A stretch of DNA of 64,000 bases from Pectobacterium araliae. GTDB lineage: Bacteria > Pseudomonadota > Gammaproteobacteria > Enterobacterales > Enterobacteriaceae. Position 1 is the stretch's first letter; every line of letters starts with the position of its first letter. The notes below the pieces were generated by a model. It did not search any database. It saw only the letters and a program-made list of their open reading frames with translations, and had not been told where the DNA came from. The position numbers were made by a program, and so were the translations under genes. The stretch is taken from contig NZ_AP028908.1 of assembly GCF_037076465.1 (NCBI RefSeq), forward strand, positions 496,001 through 560,000. Direction: 5' to 3'. Shown in pieces: positions 19,001 through 28,100 of the stretch.

Positions 19001-20270
19001 GGGCTGGCTGACGCGGGAAATGAGTGGCCAGTCGGTGGACGGTCGCCTGCACCCCACCCAGACGCGGGAATACCTCTACGACGGTGCAGGCAACCTGACC
19101 GGCACCCGACGCAACCGCGAAGCGGCTGGCTATCAACTCGATGCCAGCGGACGGGTGCTGTCAGTACTGAGCGGTGGCGCGGGGCGCAGCATCAATACTG
19201 AAGAACAATACCGCTACACCCGCAGTGGCCTGCCACAGGACGCCACCCGCCTGACCGACTGGCAGGCCGGACGCCTGACCCAGCAGGATAACACTCACTA
19301 CCAGTACGACAAGGCCGGACGGCTGATACGTAAACAGGTGGTGCAGCCGGGCTACCGGCCGCAGGTGTGGCACTACCGCTGGGACAGCCGTAATCAGCTT
19401 AGAGTCGTGGACACGCCGACAGGAGAACGCTGGTACTACCGCTACGACCCGTTCGGACGACGTATCGGCAAACGCTGTGAGCAAACGCAGGACGAACTCC
19501 GCTACCTGTGGGACGGCGACCAGATTGCCGAAGTGCGGCACTATCGTGACAACCAGCTTATCAGCCGCCGCCACTGGGTACATAACGGCTGGGAGCTGCT
19601 GGTACAACAGCGGCAAAATACAGACGGCAGTTGGGAAACGGACTTTGTCACCAGCGGCCATAACGGCGAACCGCAGGCCATTTTTAATCCGCAAGGCGAA
19701 CTGCGCTGGCAGGCTCCGCGTACCAACTTATGGGGCCAGCGCTATACCGATAATATTGAAAAACTCGATCCGGGACTGGCGTTTGCCGGGCAATACCGTG
19801 ACGCTGAAAGCGGCTTGTGCTATAACAGATTTCGGTACTATGACCCGACGGGTGGATGCTATGTCTCGCCTGACCCGATAGGGCTGGCGGGGGGAGAGAA
19901 CCTGTATGCTTATGCGCCGAACCCGCTGATGTGGATCGACCCGCTGGGGCTTGCTAAGTGTTCAACCGACAAAACTCGCGTTCGTCATTATACAAACAGG
20001 AAGGGGTCTAACGGAATTATGGATAGTGGGGTTATAAAGGCTCAGGATAATAACCGTGTATATGTTGAACCAGCTAAAAATAAACCATTAAGCCCTAAAG
20101 ATGCAGAATCAAAATATCAAATAAAGCCAGGAAAAGGACGAGACTATATAGAGACAGATGTACCAAATGACTCATTGGAATGGATCACTAATCCTCGCTA
20201 TCACCGTGAAGAACTTACGATTAAAAGTGATGTTAAACTGGATAATCCTCAGGTATTTAGGAGAAAGTGA
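16017..20270 (+). CDS. rhs: PAAR-Rhs effector with ADP-ribosyltransferase-like (HYD1) tip
   Basis: 1417 residues. Residues about 48-112 are very hydrophobic, the prePAAR membrane region bound by EagR; about 130-210 is the PAAR spike tip (SKTVFVEGNPVSR); about 290-1310 are YD repeats forming the Rhs cocoon. The core ends at the conserved PNPLMWIDPLGL. The variable tip (about 104 residues, from KCSTDKTRVRHYTN) contains RHYTNRKGSNGI, VYVEPA and GRDYIETDVP, which resemble HYD1-type ADP-ribosyltransferases. Base composition drops from GC-rich core to AT-rich tip at about 19960. The toxin assignment is by motif memory. The immunity gene follows after one base. Confidence 0.93.
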   Translation: MRDEILSRIARVGAMHAGNRPTLPPDLPAPGSGSPPTSPGKAIKHSSFLGALLGAVAGALVAAVAFAAASAVVAGLVLLTGVTGGAGLALVIGAAKLALGFGAVFALSGLISDVSRKTAAMVDSVMPASGMVKGGSKTVFVEGNPVSRAEIDAVLCDKHNGPQLIAQGSETVFVEGYHAARVGDKTVCGATLKEGASTVFFGSGQASPLKVQDEFSGWQKALILAVEFLVPPSRGLFRGLGKLFTKGPMAVLRGMQAGASFALKGLRSAVECAKNGFKNSKGLARVTESVRGFLKDPVYIASGEVIEKRLDLELGQTIPLLFERTYRSGSPHTGLLGHGWHDSWSEVATLSDDNGDPHVTITLAQGYDIDFTFGLGATVVYCAEYPEFKLVKQHNGFHLWHRDSQTWRAFTVKQGDQLLLSAITDNHQNRIDFLRDPKGYLRKIRHSDSIELLLVWQGEFLRQIQRIDGGQKTMLAEYRQDEQGRLVEADAAHAYHLFYEYDNHSRLTRWHDNDKTWAHYEYDLQGRCIYTTCADGYLTAGFEYLTDRVVMTDGQGQRSEYGFNDLYLMAWEKSPLGHVTHYEYDDVGNLLREISPAGRVVEFAYLDDTGLVSTFTDGSGHQWHYQYDDHERLVGITDPLARHWAWQYDSTGNPQSLTGPDNSEVCFAWNRYGLLTEVSDQNGQVQASLFYDHRQRLMSATDAESRTQQLRYDPQDRLTSWTRPDGSTYRLGYRRASWKLPEQLLRPDDKQEQRQYDKHNNLLNYTDGNGAVWAQTYGAFDLLTSRTDAAGRTWQYEYDKESQQLVCVTAPDGNRWQWWLDADGRVIRERDMAGTETHYGYDEDGHCISLRNGEGETRHFLYDGRGLLIKETAPDDTLHYRYDAAGRLTEVTSATSHIQLAYDERDRVVEEYNSGSVIRRHYQDASHTVTRSLYWDGEEDSAALTSTFRYSATGELRQVQLPDGAELTLAHDAAGRESTRHSNGGFTQQREYDAMGWLTREMSGQSVDGRLHPTQTREYLYDGAGNLTGTRRNREAAGYQLDASGRVLSVLSGGAGRSINTEEQYRYTRSGLPQDATRLTDWQAGRLTQQDNTHYQYDKAGRLIRKQVVQPGYRPQVWHYRWDSRNQLRVVDTPTGERWYYRYDPFGRRIGKRCEQTQDELRYLWDGDQIAEVRHYRDNQLISRRHWVHNGWELLVQQRQNTDGSWETDFVTSGHNGEPQAIFNPQGELRWQAPRTNLWGQRYTDNIEKLDPGLAFAGQYRDAESGLCYNRFRYYDPTGGCYVSPDPIGLAGGENLYAYAPNPLMWIDPLGLAKCSTDKTRVRHYTNRKGSNGIMDSGVIKAQDNNRVYVEPAKNKPLSPKDAESKYQIKPGKGRDYIETDVPNDSLEWITNPRYHREELTIKSDVKLDNPQVFRRK
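17820..19940 (+). repeat. Rhs core segment duplicated at 28971-31090
   Basis: The two stretches are nearly identical base for base with an offset of about 11151. Differences are scattered single bases, denser towards the 3' end. A third, shorter copy (19186-19900 against about 32366-33060) also exists. These long direct repeats are substrates for recombination that could swap toxin tips. Confidence 0.9.
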
Positions 20271-20271
20271 T

Positions 20272-20589
20272 ATGTTAAAAGAAAACGAAAAAATAACCTT
20301 CTCTGGTTCGGAAATTATCGAGGCTATTAAAGAGGTTAACTATATCCTAATTTCACTAAATAAAATAGGTAACCACTATTACAACGAGGCTGAAATATCA
20401 AATGAAAGGGTGATTGAGTATAAACTGGAAACTGCTGATTTTATTGATAGAAATGAAATTTGCACAAAACTAGCTAATATAAGAAAAATATTGTCAGAAA
20501 AATTTAATGATGAACTTGGCACTGACGATATGGATGATATCGAAAGGGCTACTGAAGAAACCATATACTGGGAAAAGCCAGGGGACTAA
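20272..20589 (+). CDS. Probable immunity protein for the Rhs HYD1-like toxin
   Basis: 105 residues, ATG 20272 preceded by AGGAGA; one base separates it from the rhs stop. AT-rich and acidic (many Glu/Asp, ends ERATEETIYWEKPGD). No family is recognised. Its position directly after the toxin tip and its different composition from the rhs core are the standard signs of a cognate immunity gene. Function is inferred from position only. Confidence 0.75.
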   Translation: MLKENEKITFSGSEIIEAIKEVNYILISLNKIGNHYYNEAEISNERVIEYKLETADFIDRNEICTKLANIRKILSEKFNDELGTDDMDDIERATEETIYWEKPGD

Positions 20590-20598
20590 TGAGTAGGT

Positions 20599-20640
20599 CG
20601 GGAGAATATTATTAATGTTCTCCCGGCCTCATTTTACTTG
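20599..20640 (+). terminator. Terminator after the first rhs immunity gene
   Basis: CGGGAGAA (20599-20606) pairs with TTCTCCCG (20618-20625), followed by GCCTCATTTTA. It would end the hcp-vgrG-rhs transcript. Confidence 0.65.
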
Positions 20641-20658
20641 TCGCTCATTTATAGTTAT

Positions 20659-20994
20659 TTACAGCTTAATCATTCCCCGCCAGTTCCAGCCCGCCGGGAA
20701 AACGGTAAGCCAGTGCGTAACAGCGTATTCATCGAACGGCGCAATACTCAGCGCTTGCAGGTCTTGCCAGAGTGCGCGGATATCCTGCGTGGTGATGACA
20801 ATACAACCCGGCATGATGCGCAGCTTCAGCGGCTGTCCGGTACTGAACCCGGCTTCCTTCAGCCAGTGGCCGCTGAGGTTAATCGCGGGCGTGTCGTGGT
20901 TGCCCTTAATCGGTCGATAGTCAACACGGGTAAAACGCTCGTGCTGAGAGATTTTAAAAACGGTGGTATCTGGCGTAGAATGCGCGTCAGCCAT
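20659..20994 (-). CDS. symE: SymE family toxin-like protein
   Basis: 111 residues from ATG 20994 (AGGAGTAG upstream on the minus strand). The SymE core is visible: PAINLSGHWLKEAGF, then GQPLKLRIMPGCIVIT. In E. coli SymE is an SOS-induced toxin (AbrB-fold) repressed by the antisense RNA SymR. Unlike E. coli, no LexA box was seen in its upstream 78 bases. It lies downstream of an HTH gene on the same strand. SymE genes often sit beside rhs loci, and truncated copies occur twice more in this window. Confidence 0.85.
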   Translation of the reverse strand: MADAHSTPDTTVFKISQHERFTRVDYRPIKGNHDTPAINLSGHWLKEAGFSTGQPLKLRIMPGCIVITTQDIRALWQDLQALSIAPFDEYAVTHWLTVFPAGWNWRGMIKL

Positions 20995-21072
20995 GGTAAC
21001 TACTCCTTTTAGTTGCTTGTGGTTAGCGGCGTTGGTGTGTTGCAATCACGCCAGCGCCGCGTCAGTTCAGAC

Positions 21073-21441
21073 TCAGCCTAATAAGCGCTTTGCCTGATGT
21101 TTTAAAATCATGGCATCCAGAATCGATGTGACCGACTTCTGTTCTTCCTCATCCATCTGCTTAACGGCTTCAAACTTCAGCTTTAACTCATCCTGCGGTT
21201 CGCGTTCGCCTTCCTCGAAAATCAGCCAGTCAGCCGACACGTTAAAGGTGACGGCAATACGCTTGAGAATGTCTAAAGAGGGCTGCGCCTCACCGGACTC
21301 GTAGCGGCGAACCTGCGTCAAATGAATCCCCACTTTGTCAGCCATCTGTGGCTGAGTCAGCCTGTGTTGCTTGCGCAGTTGCAGAAAACGGGTTGAAAAG
21401 CTCATCCAGAACATCCCCTGATAATTACCGGTATCGTTCAT
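21073..21441 (-). CDS. XRE-family transcriptional regulator
   Basis: 122 residues. Helix-turn-helix at about residues 25-75 (LTQPQMADKVGIHLTQVRRYESGEAQPS), followed by an acidic tail (ADWLIFEEGEREPQDEL). It is divergent from the CHC2 primase-like gene with only 50 bases between, suggesting that it represses both promoters, and runs in the same direction as symE. Confidence 0.88.
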   Translation of the reverse strand: MNDTGNYQGMFWMSFSTRFLQLRKQHRLTQPQMADKVGIHLTQVRRYESGEAQPSLDILKRIAVTFNVSADWLIFEEGEREPQDELKLKFEAVKQMDEEEQKSVTSILDAMILKHQAKRLLG

Positions 21442-21491
21442 TTAATAGTATCCAATAAGGTCATTGACAAGGTTTTATAAGGAACATTTTT

Positions 21492-23358
21492 ATGGCACGC
21501 ATCCCCGAATCCGAGTTGCAGCACCTGAAAGCCGCCGTGCCGTTAGTGGATGTGGTGCGCTCGCAGGGGCGGCAGGTGTTCAAGCGCGGTAAAGACGTCG
21601 TGGTGCTGTGTCCGTTCCATCAGGAGAAAAACCCGTCCTGCGTTATCAGCTCGGACAAAAATCTCTATCACTGCTTCGGCTGTGACGCAGGCGGCTCGGT
21701 GCTGGACTGGGTGATGAAAACGGAAGGCTTAAGCCTGCACCGGGCGGCTGACCGTCTGCGCGGTGAGCTGGGTGTGGTGCCTGCGGCAGCGCCGTTGCCG
21801 ACTGTTGGTGATATCGCGGATGAGCAGGAAAGGCAGTCACTGCTGAGCCGGGTGGTTGAGTTCTATCACCACACGCTGCTGAACGCGCCGGAGGCTATCG
21901 CCTATCTGGAAAAGCGCCGCCTCAACCATCCTGAGTTAGTCGCGCAGTTCCGCTTAGGGTTCGCTAATAGGACGCTGGGCTACCGTCTGCCCGCGAAGAA
22001 GCTGAAAGACGGCGCAGCGGTCAGAGGCCAGTTGCAGGCCATCGGCGTGATGCGCTCATCCGGCCATGAACATCTGGCGGGGTCGTTAGTCGTTCCGGTT
22101 ATCGATATGAACGGTCAGGTGCGGGAGATGTACGGTCGTAAGGTGGGCAGTGAGTTACGCAAAGGCACGCCGCTGCATCTGTATCTGCCGGGCGCACATG
22201 GCGGGGTGTGGAACGAGCAGGCACTGGTTGCCAGTAAAACGGTCATCTTATGTGAAGCGCTTATCGATGCGATGTCGTTCTGGGTGGCGGGCTACGGCGG
22301 CGTATGCGCTGAAACTGCTCCAGTCGGACGGAGAGTTAACCATCGCCAGTACGGGTAAGGATGATACGACGGGAAACCTTGTCACCAAGCAATACACGGT
22401 AAAAGGTCCCGTCATGTTGATGCTGACCACCACGGCCATCGACGTGGATGAAGAACTGTTAAACCGCTGTCTTGTTCTCTCGGTGAACGAGTCCCGTGAA
22501 CAGACTGAGGCAATCCACGCCTTGCAGCGGCATAAACAGACGCTGGAAGGGTTGCTGATGGAGAACGAGAAAGGCTATCTCACCGAACTGCACCAAAACG
22601 CCCAGCGGTTACTGAAACCGTTAAAGGTGGTGAACCCGTTTGCCTCACAGCTTACGTTCCTGAGCGACAAGACGCGCACGCGCCGTGACCATATGAAATA
22701 CCTGACGTTAATCCAGTCTATCGCGCTGTTGCACCAGTATCAGCGGGAAGTGAAGACGGTGGAGCACCGAGGAACGGTCATCGAATATATCGAGGTTGAA
22801 CGGTCGGATATCGTGCTGGCCAACAAGCTGGCGCATGAAATCCTTGGTCGCACACTGGATGAAATGCCGCCACAGACGAGGAAGCTGCTGCTGCTGATAC
22901 AGGGCTGGATAAAAGAGAGCGGCCAGCCGAAAACGGAATACCACTTCACCCGCAAACAGCTACGGGACGCGGTGCAGTGGGGCGATACGCAACTGAAAAT
23001 CCACCTTGCCCGGCTGGTTGAACTGGAATACCTGATGCTGCATAAGCGCGGGCTGACGTTCTGCTATGAACTGCTGTTCGATGGTGATGCTCAGTCGGAT
23101 AACGCGTATCTGTGCGGGCTTATCAATATACCGGAAGCGTCCCCGGAAACGGTAAAAATAACAGAGAAAGATAACTACGACTCCGCCCGGTCGGGGGGAA
23201 ATGAAAAGCGGTCGGCTTCTGGTCGGGGTGCGGTCGGCGGTCGGTCGGATAAGGCTATCACCACTAAAGCCAGTGCTGGAAAGGGTTCTGTGCCATCCGG
23301 TCGGGTTAACGGCAAAAGCACTGTTCCGGCAACACACGGTAAGCCCATCGTACCGTAG
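21492..23358 (+). pseudogene. CHC2/Toprim DNA-primase-like gene with internal deletion and frameshift
   Basis: The first frame (21492-22300) has a CHC2 zinc finger (CPFHQEKNPSC ... YHCFGCDAGG, residues about 40-70) and the start of a Toprim domain (VILCEALIDAMSFWVAGYG). At about 22300 the homologous sequence jumps to a downstream region in another frame (YALKLLQSDGELTIASTGKD, from 22303) that continues to 23358. That part (LLNRCLVLSVNESREQT) resembles the end of the large primase/ATPase proteins of integrative elements, and the Walker region between is missing. A complete relative is expected to be around 950 residues. The product is therefore not functional as a primase. Confidence 0.75.
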
Positions 23359-23391
23359 TTCCCTTCCCCCTCTCACGCAGGACGCGCCGCC

Positions 23392-24405
23392 ATGACCAAA
23401 CCCAATCCATCCAGCCCGAAAACCCCTTACCTTAGCCGCCAGACGCAGACGTTACGCCAGCACACCGGGCATTACCTTGACCGCCTGAACGCCGCAGGCT
23501 ACAGCGCCCGCACGCAGGAGAGCTACCGGGAGCGGCTGCTGCCGTTCGTGGCGTGGTGTGAGGACAGAGGGTTGCAGTATGCGCCACAGGTGAGTCTTGC
23601 GGTGCTGGAAGGGTATCAGCGCTGGCTGCGGGGTTATCGCAAGGCAGACGGTCACCCGTTAACGGCAGGCAGTCAGTTAAACCGTCTGACGGGTATCCGT
23701 ATGCTGTTCCGCTGGCTGCTGAAGCGGCACGTTATCCTGTATAACCCGGCAGAAATGTTGACGTTACCGAAGGAAGAGAAACGGCTTCCGGCGCAGGTGC
23801 TGAGCGTGGAGGAAACGGGAGGCGTGTTGCAGTCGGTGGAGAGCGGGACGGTTCTCGGGCTGCGTAACCGGGTGATACTGGAAGTGTTGTGGAGCAGCGG
23901 CGTTCGCCGGGCGGAAGCAGTGAGCCTGATGCTGAATGATATCGACCTGAGCCGGGGCGTGATGGTGGTGCGTCAGGGCAAGGGGAATAAAGACCGGGTG
24001 GTGCCGCTGGGAGAGCGGGCATGTAAGTGGCTGGTACGCTACCTGAATCATGCGCGGCCAGAACTGGCGAAACGCTATGACAGCGGGCACCTGTTTATCA
24101 GCCACCGGGGAAAAGGACTGGCGCGGGTGACACTGACGCAGATGGCAGGGAAAGCTATCCGTGAAACGGGACACCTGGATAAACCGGGGGCGTGCCATGT
24201 GTTCCGGCACTCGATGGCCACGCAGATGCTGGAGAACGGCGCAGACACGCGGCACATACAAGCCATCTTAGGCCATGAGAAGCTGGAGACGACGCAAATC
24301 TACACGCGGGTCGCCATCGGTCACTTGCAGAAGGTGCATGAACAGACGCACCCGACAGAGCGGAAACAGAAAGCCCGGCGTAAACCGGACAGCACCAAAA
24401 AGTAG
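23392..24405 (+). CDS. XerC/D-like tyrosine recombinase
   Basis: 337 residues. SAM-like N-terminal domain to about residue 115, catalytic domain thereafter with Arg (SSGVRRAE), Lys (GKGNKDR), HxxR (HVFRHSMAT), GH (ILGHEKLETTQIYTRV) with Tyr as nucleophile. It follows the CHC2 gene by 33 bases; this primase-recombinase pair is common in one group of enterobacterial integrative elements. The frame is intact. It could act on the GC-rich, hairpin-rich region directly downstream. Confidence 0.9.
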   Translation: MTKPNPSSPKTPYLSRQTQTLRQHTGHYLDRLNAAGYSARTQESYRERLLPFVAWCEDRGLQYAPQVSLAVLEGYQRWLRGYRKADGHPLTAGSQLNRLTGIRMLFRWLLKRHVILYNPAEMLTLPKEEKRLPAQVLSVEETGGVLQSVESGTVLGLRNRVILEVLWSSGVRRAEAVSLMLNDIDLSRGVMVVRQGKGNKDRVVPLGERACKWLVRYLNHARPELAKRYDSGHLFISHRGKGLARVTLTQMAGKAIRETGHLDKPGACHVFRHSMATQMLENGADTRHIQAILGHEKLETTQIYTRVAIGHLQKVHEQTHPTERKQKARRKPDSTKK

Positions 24406-25360
24406 CTCGTTCCCTTCAACATCGCGGTACGGTGCAGGGCAAACGCTGCGCCGTCCGTGGCGCACCGCTTGCCTTATGTGGCTAAGGCGCTCCGGCGGTA
24501 AATGTCGCCCGGCCAGCGCCAGCCAACGGCGTTCTCTGCACTCAACGTTGCTGGCCGAACGTCATTCAACATAATGTGGCATTACGCGAAAGCCGCTGAA
24601 CGCGGCCAACGCGTAACACACATTATATCTGCGCCGGTCAGGGTAAGGGCGCACTGCGGTCTTCCTCGGCAAAGGCGTGCGGCTGACCGCCGGGGTTCGG
24701 CTCTCTGGCGCGGTGTGGCGCACAGCTCGCCAGCTCGCTCTGCTGCGAACATCAGCATCCTTCCCTGGCTCTGACGGTGTGGCCGCCTTCCCTGGCGGCG
24801 CTGGCATCGGTGCCAACCTTCAGCAAACATCAACGTCAACATCAACGCCAAAGCGGAAGCCGTTCCTTCGTCACGGCGCTTAACGGCTTAATGCCCGCCC
24901 GGCTGCGTCTGGCTACGCGGGGTCGCAGTCACAGGCTCCTTGCTCCTTCCCCGCTCGCCAGCTTCCGCATCCCGCCCCGGTGTGGCGTGGTCATGCAAAC
25001 CCGCCGCTCTCTCCGGCACCGTGCAACAGAGCGTCGCAGGCCGACGCTTGCGGACTCTTTGCTGCCCGCACCCGCAGAACCCGCACGGCTTCCCCAACCG
25101 AGTTGCGGAAGCCGTGCGGGTTGAGGTGGTAAACCCCGAAAGACAAAACGACTAATGGCAGCGGCTGTCGCCGCTGCTATGATGTGGCTTAGGCAGACAG
25201 GGAAGTCACAGCATGGCGGTAGCGTGTCCGGGGGTAAAAGTGCGTGTCGGGGTGTTCGGGTTACGGGCGTGTTAATGTGGCCGAAAACGCTTCCTGAAAA
25301 GCCTGCCACTTCAACAGGTTAAGTGCGCTAAAAAGTACGACGAACCTCTGGTAATCCCTA
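24406..25360. other. GC-rich gene-free region with strong hairpins
   Basis: About 950 bases with no credible gene: open frames here lack codon bias, start signals and recognisable domains. The stretch contains GCCGCC/GGCGGC (24782-24799), a perfect 16-bp inverted repeat (25078-25093 with 25107-25122) and GCAGCGGC/GCCGCTGC (25158-25177). It ends where rhs homology resumes. It may hold an attachment site or origin for the recombinase module. Confidence 0.6.
25078..25122. repeat. Perfect 16-bp inverted repeat
   Basis: AACCCGCACGGCTTCC (25078-25093) is the exact reverse complement of 25107-25122 around a 13-nt loop. It is not followed by a T-run. Confidence 0.85.
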
Positions 25361-25652
25361 TGACCCGATAGGGCTACTTGGTGGGGAGAGTAACTACGGG
25401 TATGTTCAGAATCCGGTCTGTTGGATCGACCCATTCGGGTTGGCTGGGTGTTCCAAAGAGTTAGCACAAAGAAAAGCACAGGAACTTCGTGATAGTGCTA
25501 CATCAAATACACAAAGAAGTAAGTTACCCAGAGCAACATCGGCGGTAGTCGATAAGGCTACAGGTAAAGTCTATTTTGGATTCAGTGGGCGACCTCTTCC
25601 TAATTCTATTCACCCCCATTTGGCAGAAAGAATGCCTAAATAGCTTTGCATA

Positions 25653-26690
25653 TTACCGCTCCACTTTGGTCAGTCCGTGCTGATTACCCGGAAACGGTGA
25701 GGCGGCCTTCATAAACTGAGTAACACGGTTGAGTAATTGCCACATATACCGACATTGATGATTACGCGTTACCGTTTCATGTAACGACAACCATAGCCGC
25801 TCTATCGGGTTTAGCCACGGAGAATAGATTGGCAAAAACAGTATCCTGAACTTTTTATTACCTGCTAACCATCGTTCGACCTTGCGGCTTTTGTGAATGA
25901 TATAATTGTCAACCACCAACGTTATCGTTCTGGCCCGCCGATATGTTCGTTTCAATATTACTAACAGATTGATAAATAAGTCAGAGTTCTTACTGCTGCC
26001 GCTGACATAATGGACTTGTCCTGTCCCTGCATGCAGCGCGCCCGCCAGGTAATGTTTTTGATTTATCCCCGGCGTGGCGATGCGTTTTTGCTGTCCTTTT
26101 AGACACCAGTCCGAGCCAATTTTCGGGTTTAAATCGATATCGACTTCATCTTGATAAAACACCGGATTATCAACCGAGTTTTGCACCAGAGCTTGCTCGA
26201 TGGCTGTCCGTTTTTCCTCATATTGAGGGTCTTTTATCTTCAGTGTCGGCGCGGCTCTGCGCCAGACAAGGCCAGCCTGTCGCAGGTAGCGGTGCAATGT
26301 GACGGGATGAAGCGAGATATCAAAAAGCCGATTAACGACAAGCGCCAAAAGTTCGGTACTCCAGCGGGAGCGCAGCCAGCCGAAATCCTGTGGTGAACGC
26401 TGCACAAGAAGCGGCAGAATGCGCAAGATATCATCAACCGGCCACTGTGGCTCACGACCGGGCTTGAGACTTTTTAATCCATTAACACCATATAAAGTAA
26501 ACAAATTAATCCACCGACCTACCGAGGAACGAGCCGCACACAATATTCTGGCGACCTCAGTAACGGTCATTCCTTGATGCAACATGAGCATCGCCATCAG
26601 TCGGCGAGCGTGGTTTTTATCATGAGTTTGTTGAGCTTCTCTTTTCATAAGACGTCGTTCTTCATCAGGGATAAATGCTATGATCGGCAT
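25653..26690 (-). CDS. IS630 family transposase
   Basis: 345 residues. Helix-turn-helix domain at the N-terminus (MTVTEVARILCAARSSVGRW), then the DDE catalytic domain: FYQDEVDIDL, TLVVDNYIIHKSRKVERWL (first 19 residues of that motif given here) and PIYSPWLNPIERLW. The frame is intact and the gene runs against the host rhs fragment. It should catalyse cut-and-paste transposition into TA sites. Its upstream region is separated from the left transposon end by the IS110-type element, so it may now lack its own promoter or a usable pair of ends in cis at the normal distance. Confidence 0.93.
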   Translation of the reverse strand: MPIIAFIPDEERRLMKREAQQTHDKNHARRLMAMLMLHQGMTVTEVARILCAARSSVGRWINLFTLYGVNGLKSLKPGREPQWPVDDILRILPLLVQRSPQDFGWLRSRWSTELLALVVNRLFDISLHPVTLHRYLRQAGLVWRRAAPTLKIKDPQYEEKRTAIEQALVQNSVDNPVFYQDEVDIDLNPKIGSDWCLKGQQKRIATPGINQKHYLAGALHAGTGQVHYVSGSSKNSDLFINLLVILKRTYRRARTITLVVDNYIIHKSRKVERWLAGNKKFRILFLPIYSPWLNPIERLWLSLHETVTRNHQCRYMWQLLNRVTQFMKAASPFPGNQHGLTKVER

Positions 26691-26843
26691 AACTCAGTCC
26701 GGTTAGTGATGTGGGATATTTGGCGATTGATCAGATCGCTTAAATCGGACTGAGTTCCCTTCGAGTGATGTGATGGACGTCCCTCCTCAACATAATCCTG
26801 CCACACTTATGTTGAGCCGTCCCATTTATAGAGGAACAACATC

Positions 26844-27878
26844 ATGAACACGATAAAAGTCGTCGGTATCGATCTGGCTAAATCCGTTTTTCAGCTTTGT
26901 GTCTGGATGAATGATGGGACCGTTGCCTGGAATCGAAAAGTTTCTCGCAGCAAGCTGTTAGATACTGTTCGTCAATTCCCGCCGGATACACTTATCGCAA
27001 TGGAAGCTTGTGCAACCTCGCATTACTGGGGGCGGACTTTCCAATCCATGGGATACGCCATCCGGCTCATTCCAACCCAACATGTAAAGGCGTTAACTCG
27101 TCATCAGAAAAATGATGCCAATGATGCTCTAGCAATATGTGAGACGGCATTTCGTCCGGGGATTCACTTTGTTGCTGTAAAAACTCTTGAGCAGCAAGAT
27201 ATCAAAGCGCTGCGTTGTGCCCGTCAGTTGATGGTCGAACAGCGCACCGCCGCCGCCAATCAAATTCGTGCTCTGGCCGCTGAGCAGGGCTTCGAGTTCC
27301 CGGTTGGGATACACACTTTGCAACAGCGATTACCCGATTTGATTGAAGATGCGGAAAAGCCTGTGTCTCCGGTATTACGCCATTTGCTTTCCACTTTATT
27401 GGAAAACATCCACACACTGAATGAATATATTCGTTCAACAGAATATGAAATCGCAGCATTGTGTCAACAGCAACCCCGGTATCGAGCACTGATGACTATA
27501 CCGGGTGTTGGCCCGCTCATCGCCGCCGCTTTTTTAAGTGAGGTTGATGCAGAACAATTTGCTAACGGAAGACAACTTTCCGCCTGGTGTGGTCTGGTTC
27601 CCCGGCAACATAGTTCCGGCGGGAAACACATCCTCACTTCGATGACTAAAAATGGTAACTGCGACCTTCGGACACTCATCATTCATGGAGCCAGAGCGGT
27701 CATGCGCTGTGCCCAAAAGCGGGATGACCGTCTTGGAAGATGGCTTAATCATGTCACTGAGCGACGGGGAAAAATGAAAGCCACCGTGGCGCTGGCAAAT
27801 AAGTTAACACGTATTGTCTGGCGGTTGCTGTCTGAACCGGTTGATTTCAATATGGATAAGGCATTTGCGATGAAGTAA
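26844..27878 (+). CDS. IS110 family transposase
   Basis: 344 residues. RuvC-like DEDD domain begins VVGIDLAKSVFQLCVW; KNDANDALAI lies near residue 95; the C-terminal domain has TIPGVGPLIAAAFL and the Ser-containing RQHSSGGK motif that carries the serine nucleophile. IS110-family enzymes use a DEDD domain and a serine, guided by a structured bridge RNA from the element's non-coding end. The frame is intact and the start has GAGGAAC upstream. Confidence 0.94.
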   Translation: MNTIKVVGIDLAKSVFQLCVWMNDGTVAWNRKVSRSKLLDTVRQFPPDTLIAMEACATSHYWGRTFQSMGYAIRLIPTQHVKALTRHQKNDANDALAICETAFRPGIHFVAVKTLEQQDIKALRCARQLMVEQRTAAANQIRALAAEQGFEFPVGIHTLQQRLPDLIEDAEKPVSPVLRHLLSTLLENIHTLNEYIRSTEYEIAALCQQQPRYRALMTIPGVGPLIAAAFLSEVDAEQFANGRQLSAWCGLVPRQHSSGGKHILTSMTKNGNCDLRTLIIHGARAVMRCAQKRDDRLGRWLNHVTERRGKMKATVALANKLTRIVWRLLSEPVDFNMDKAFAMK

Positions 27879-28100
27879 TGATTTAGTTCGGCACAAAGTA
27901 AAAGATTTCCTGAGTTTGCAGGCACTGATGAGAAAACGGTAAACCAACCCTGTAATAACCTGAAGTAGATCCAGGTAGAAAATACCGGTCAAGTGATAAG
28001 GAAACAGGGTGCGGATGACATCATGGCGCGGGAAAATTTTCCCAAAAAGACGCCGGATATATGACAGCAAACCGTATCACGTCAGTACTTGTACGCCACG
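27879..28100 (+). ncRNA. Candidate bridge-RNA region of the IS110-type element
   Basis: The roughly 220-base non-coding right end of the element. In IS1111-group elements a bridge RNA that pairs with target and donor DNA is encoded in such an end. No RNA fold was computed; this is a family-based inference. Confidence 0.35.

Noticed and set aside
24929..25309. 126-codon minus-strand frame in the GC-rich region
   Set aside because: Arg/Pro/Gly-rich, without a recognisable domain or ribosome-binding site; the region looks non-coding.
25652..25668. Resemblance of ACCGCTCCACT to the tRNA-Gly 3' end as an attR site
   Set aside because: Only about nine bases match and the sequence lies within the IS630 end; it is too short to be the duplicated attachment site.
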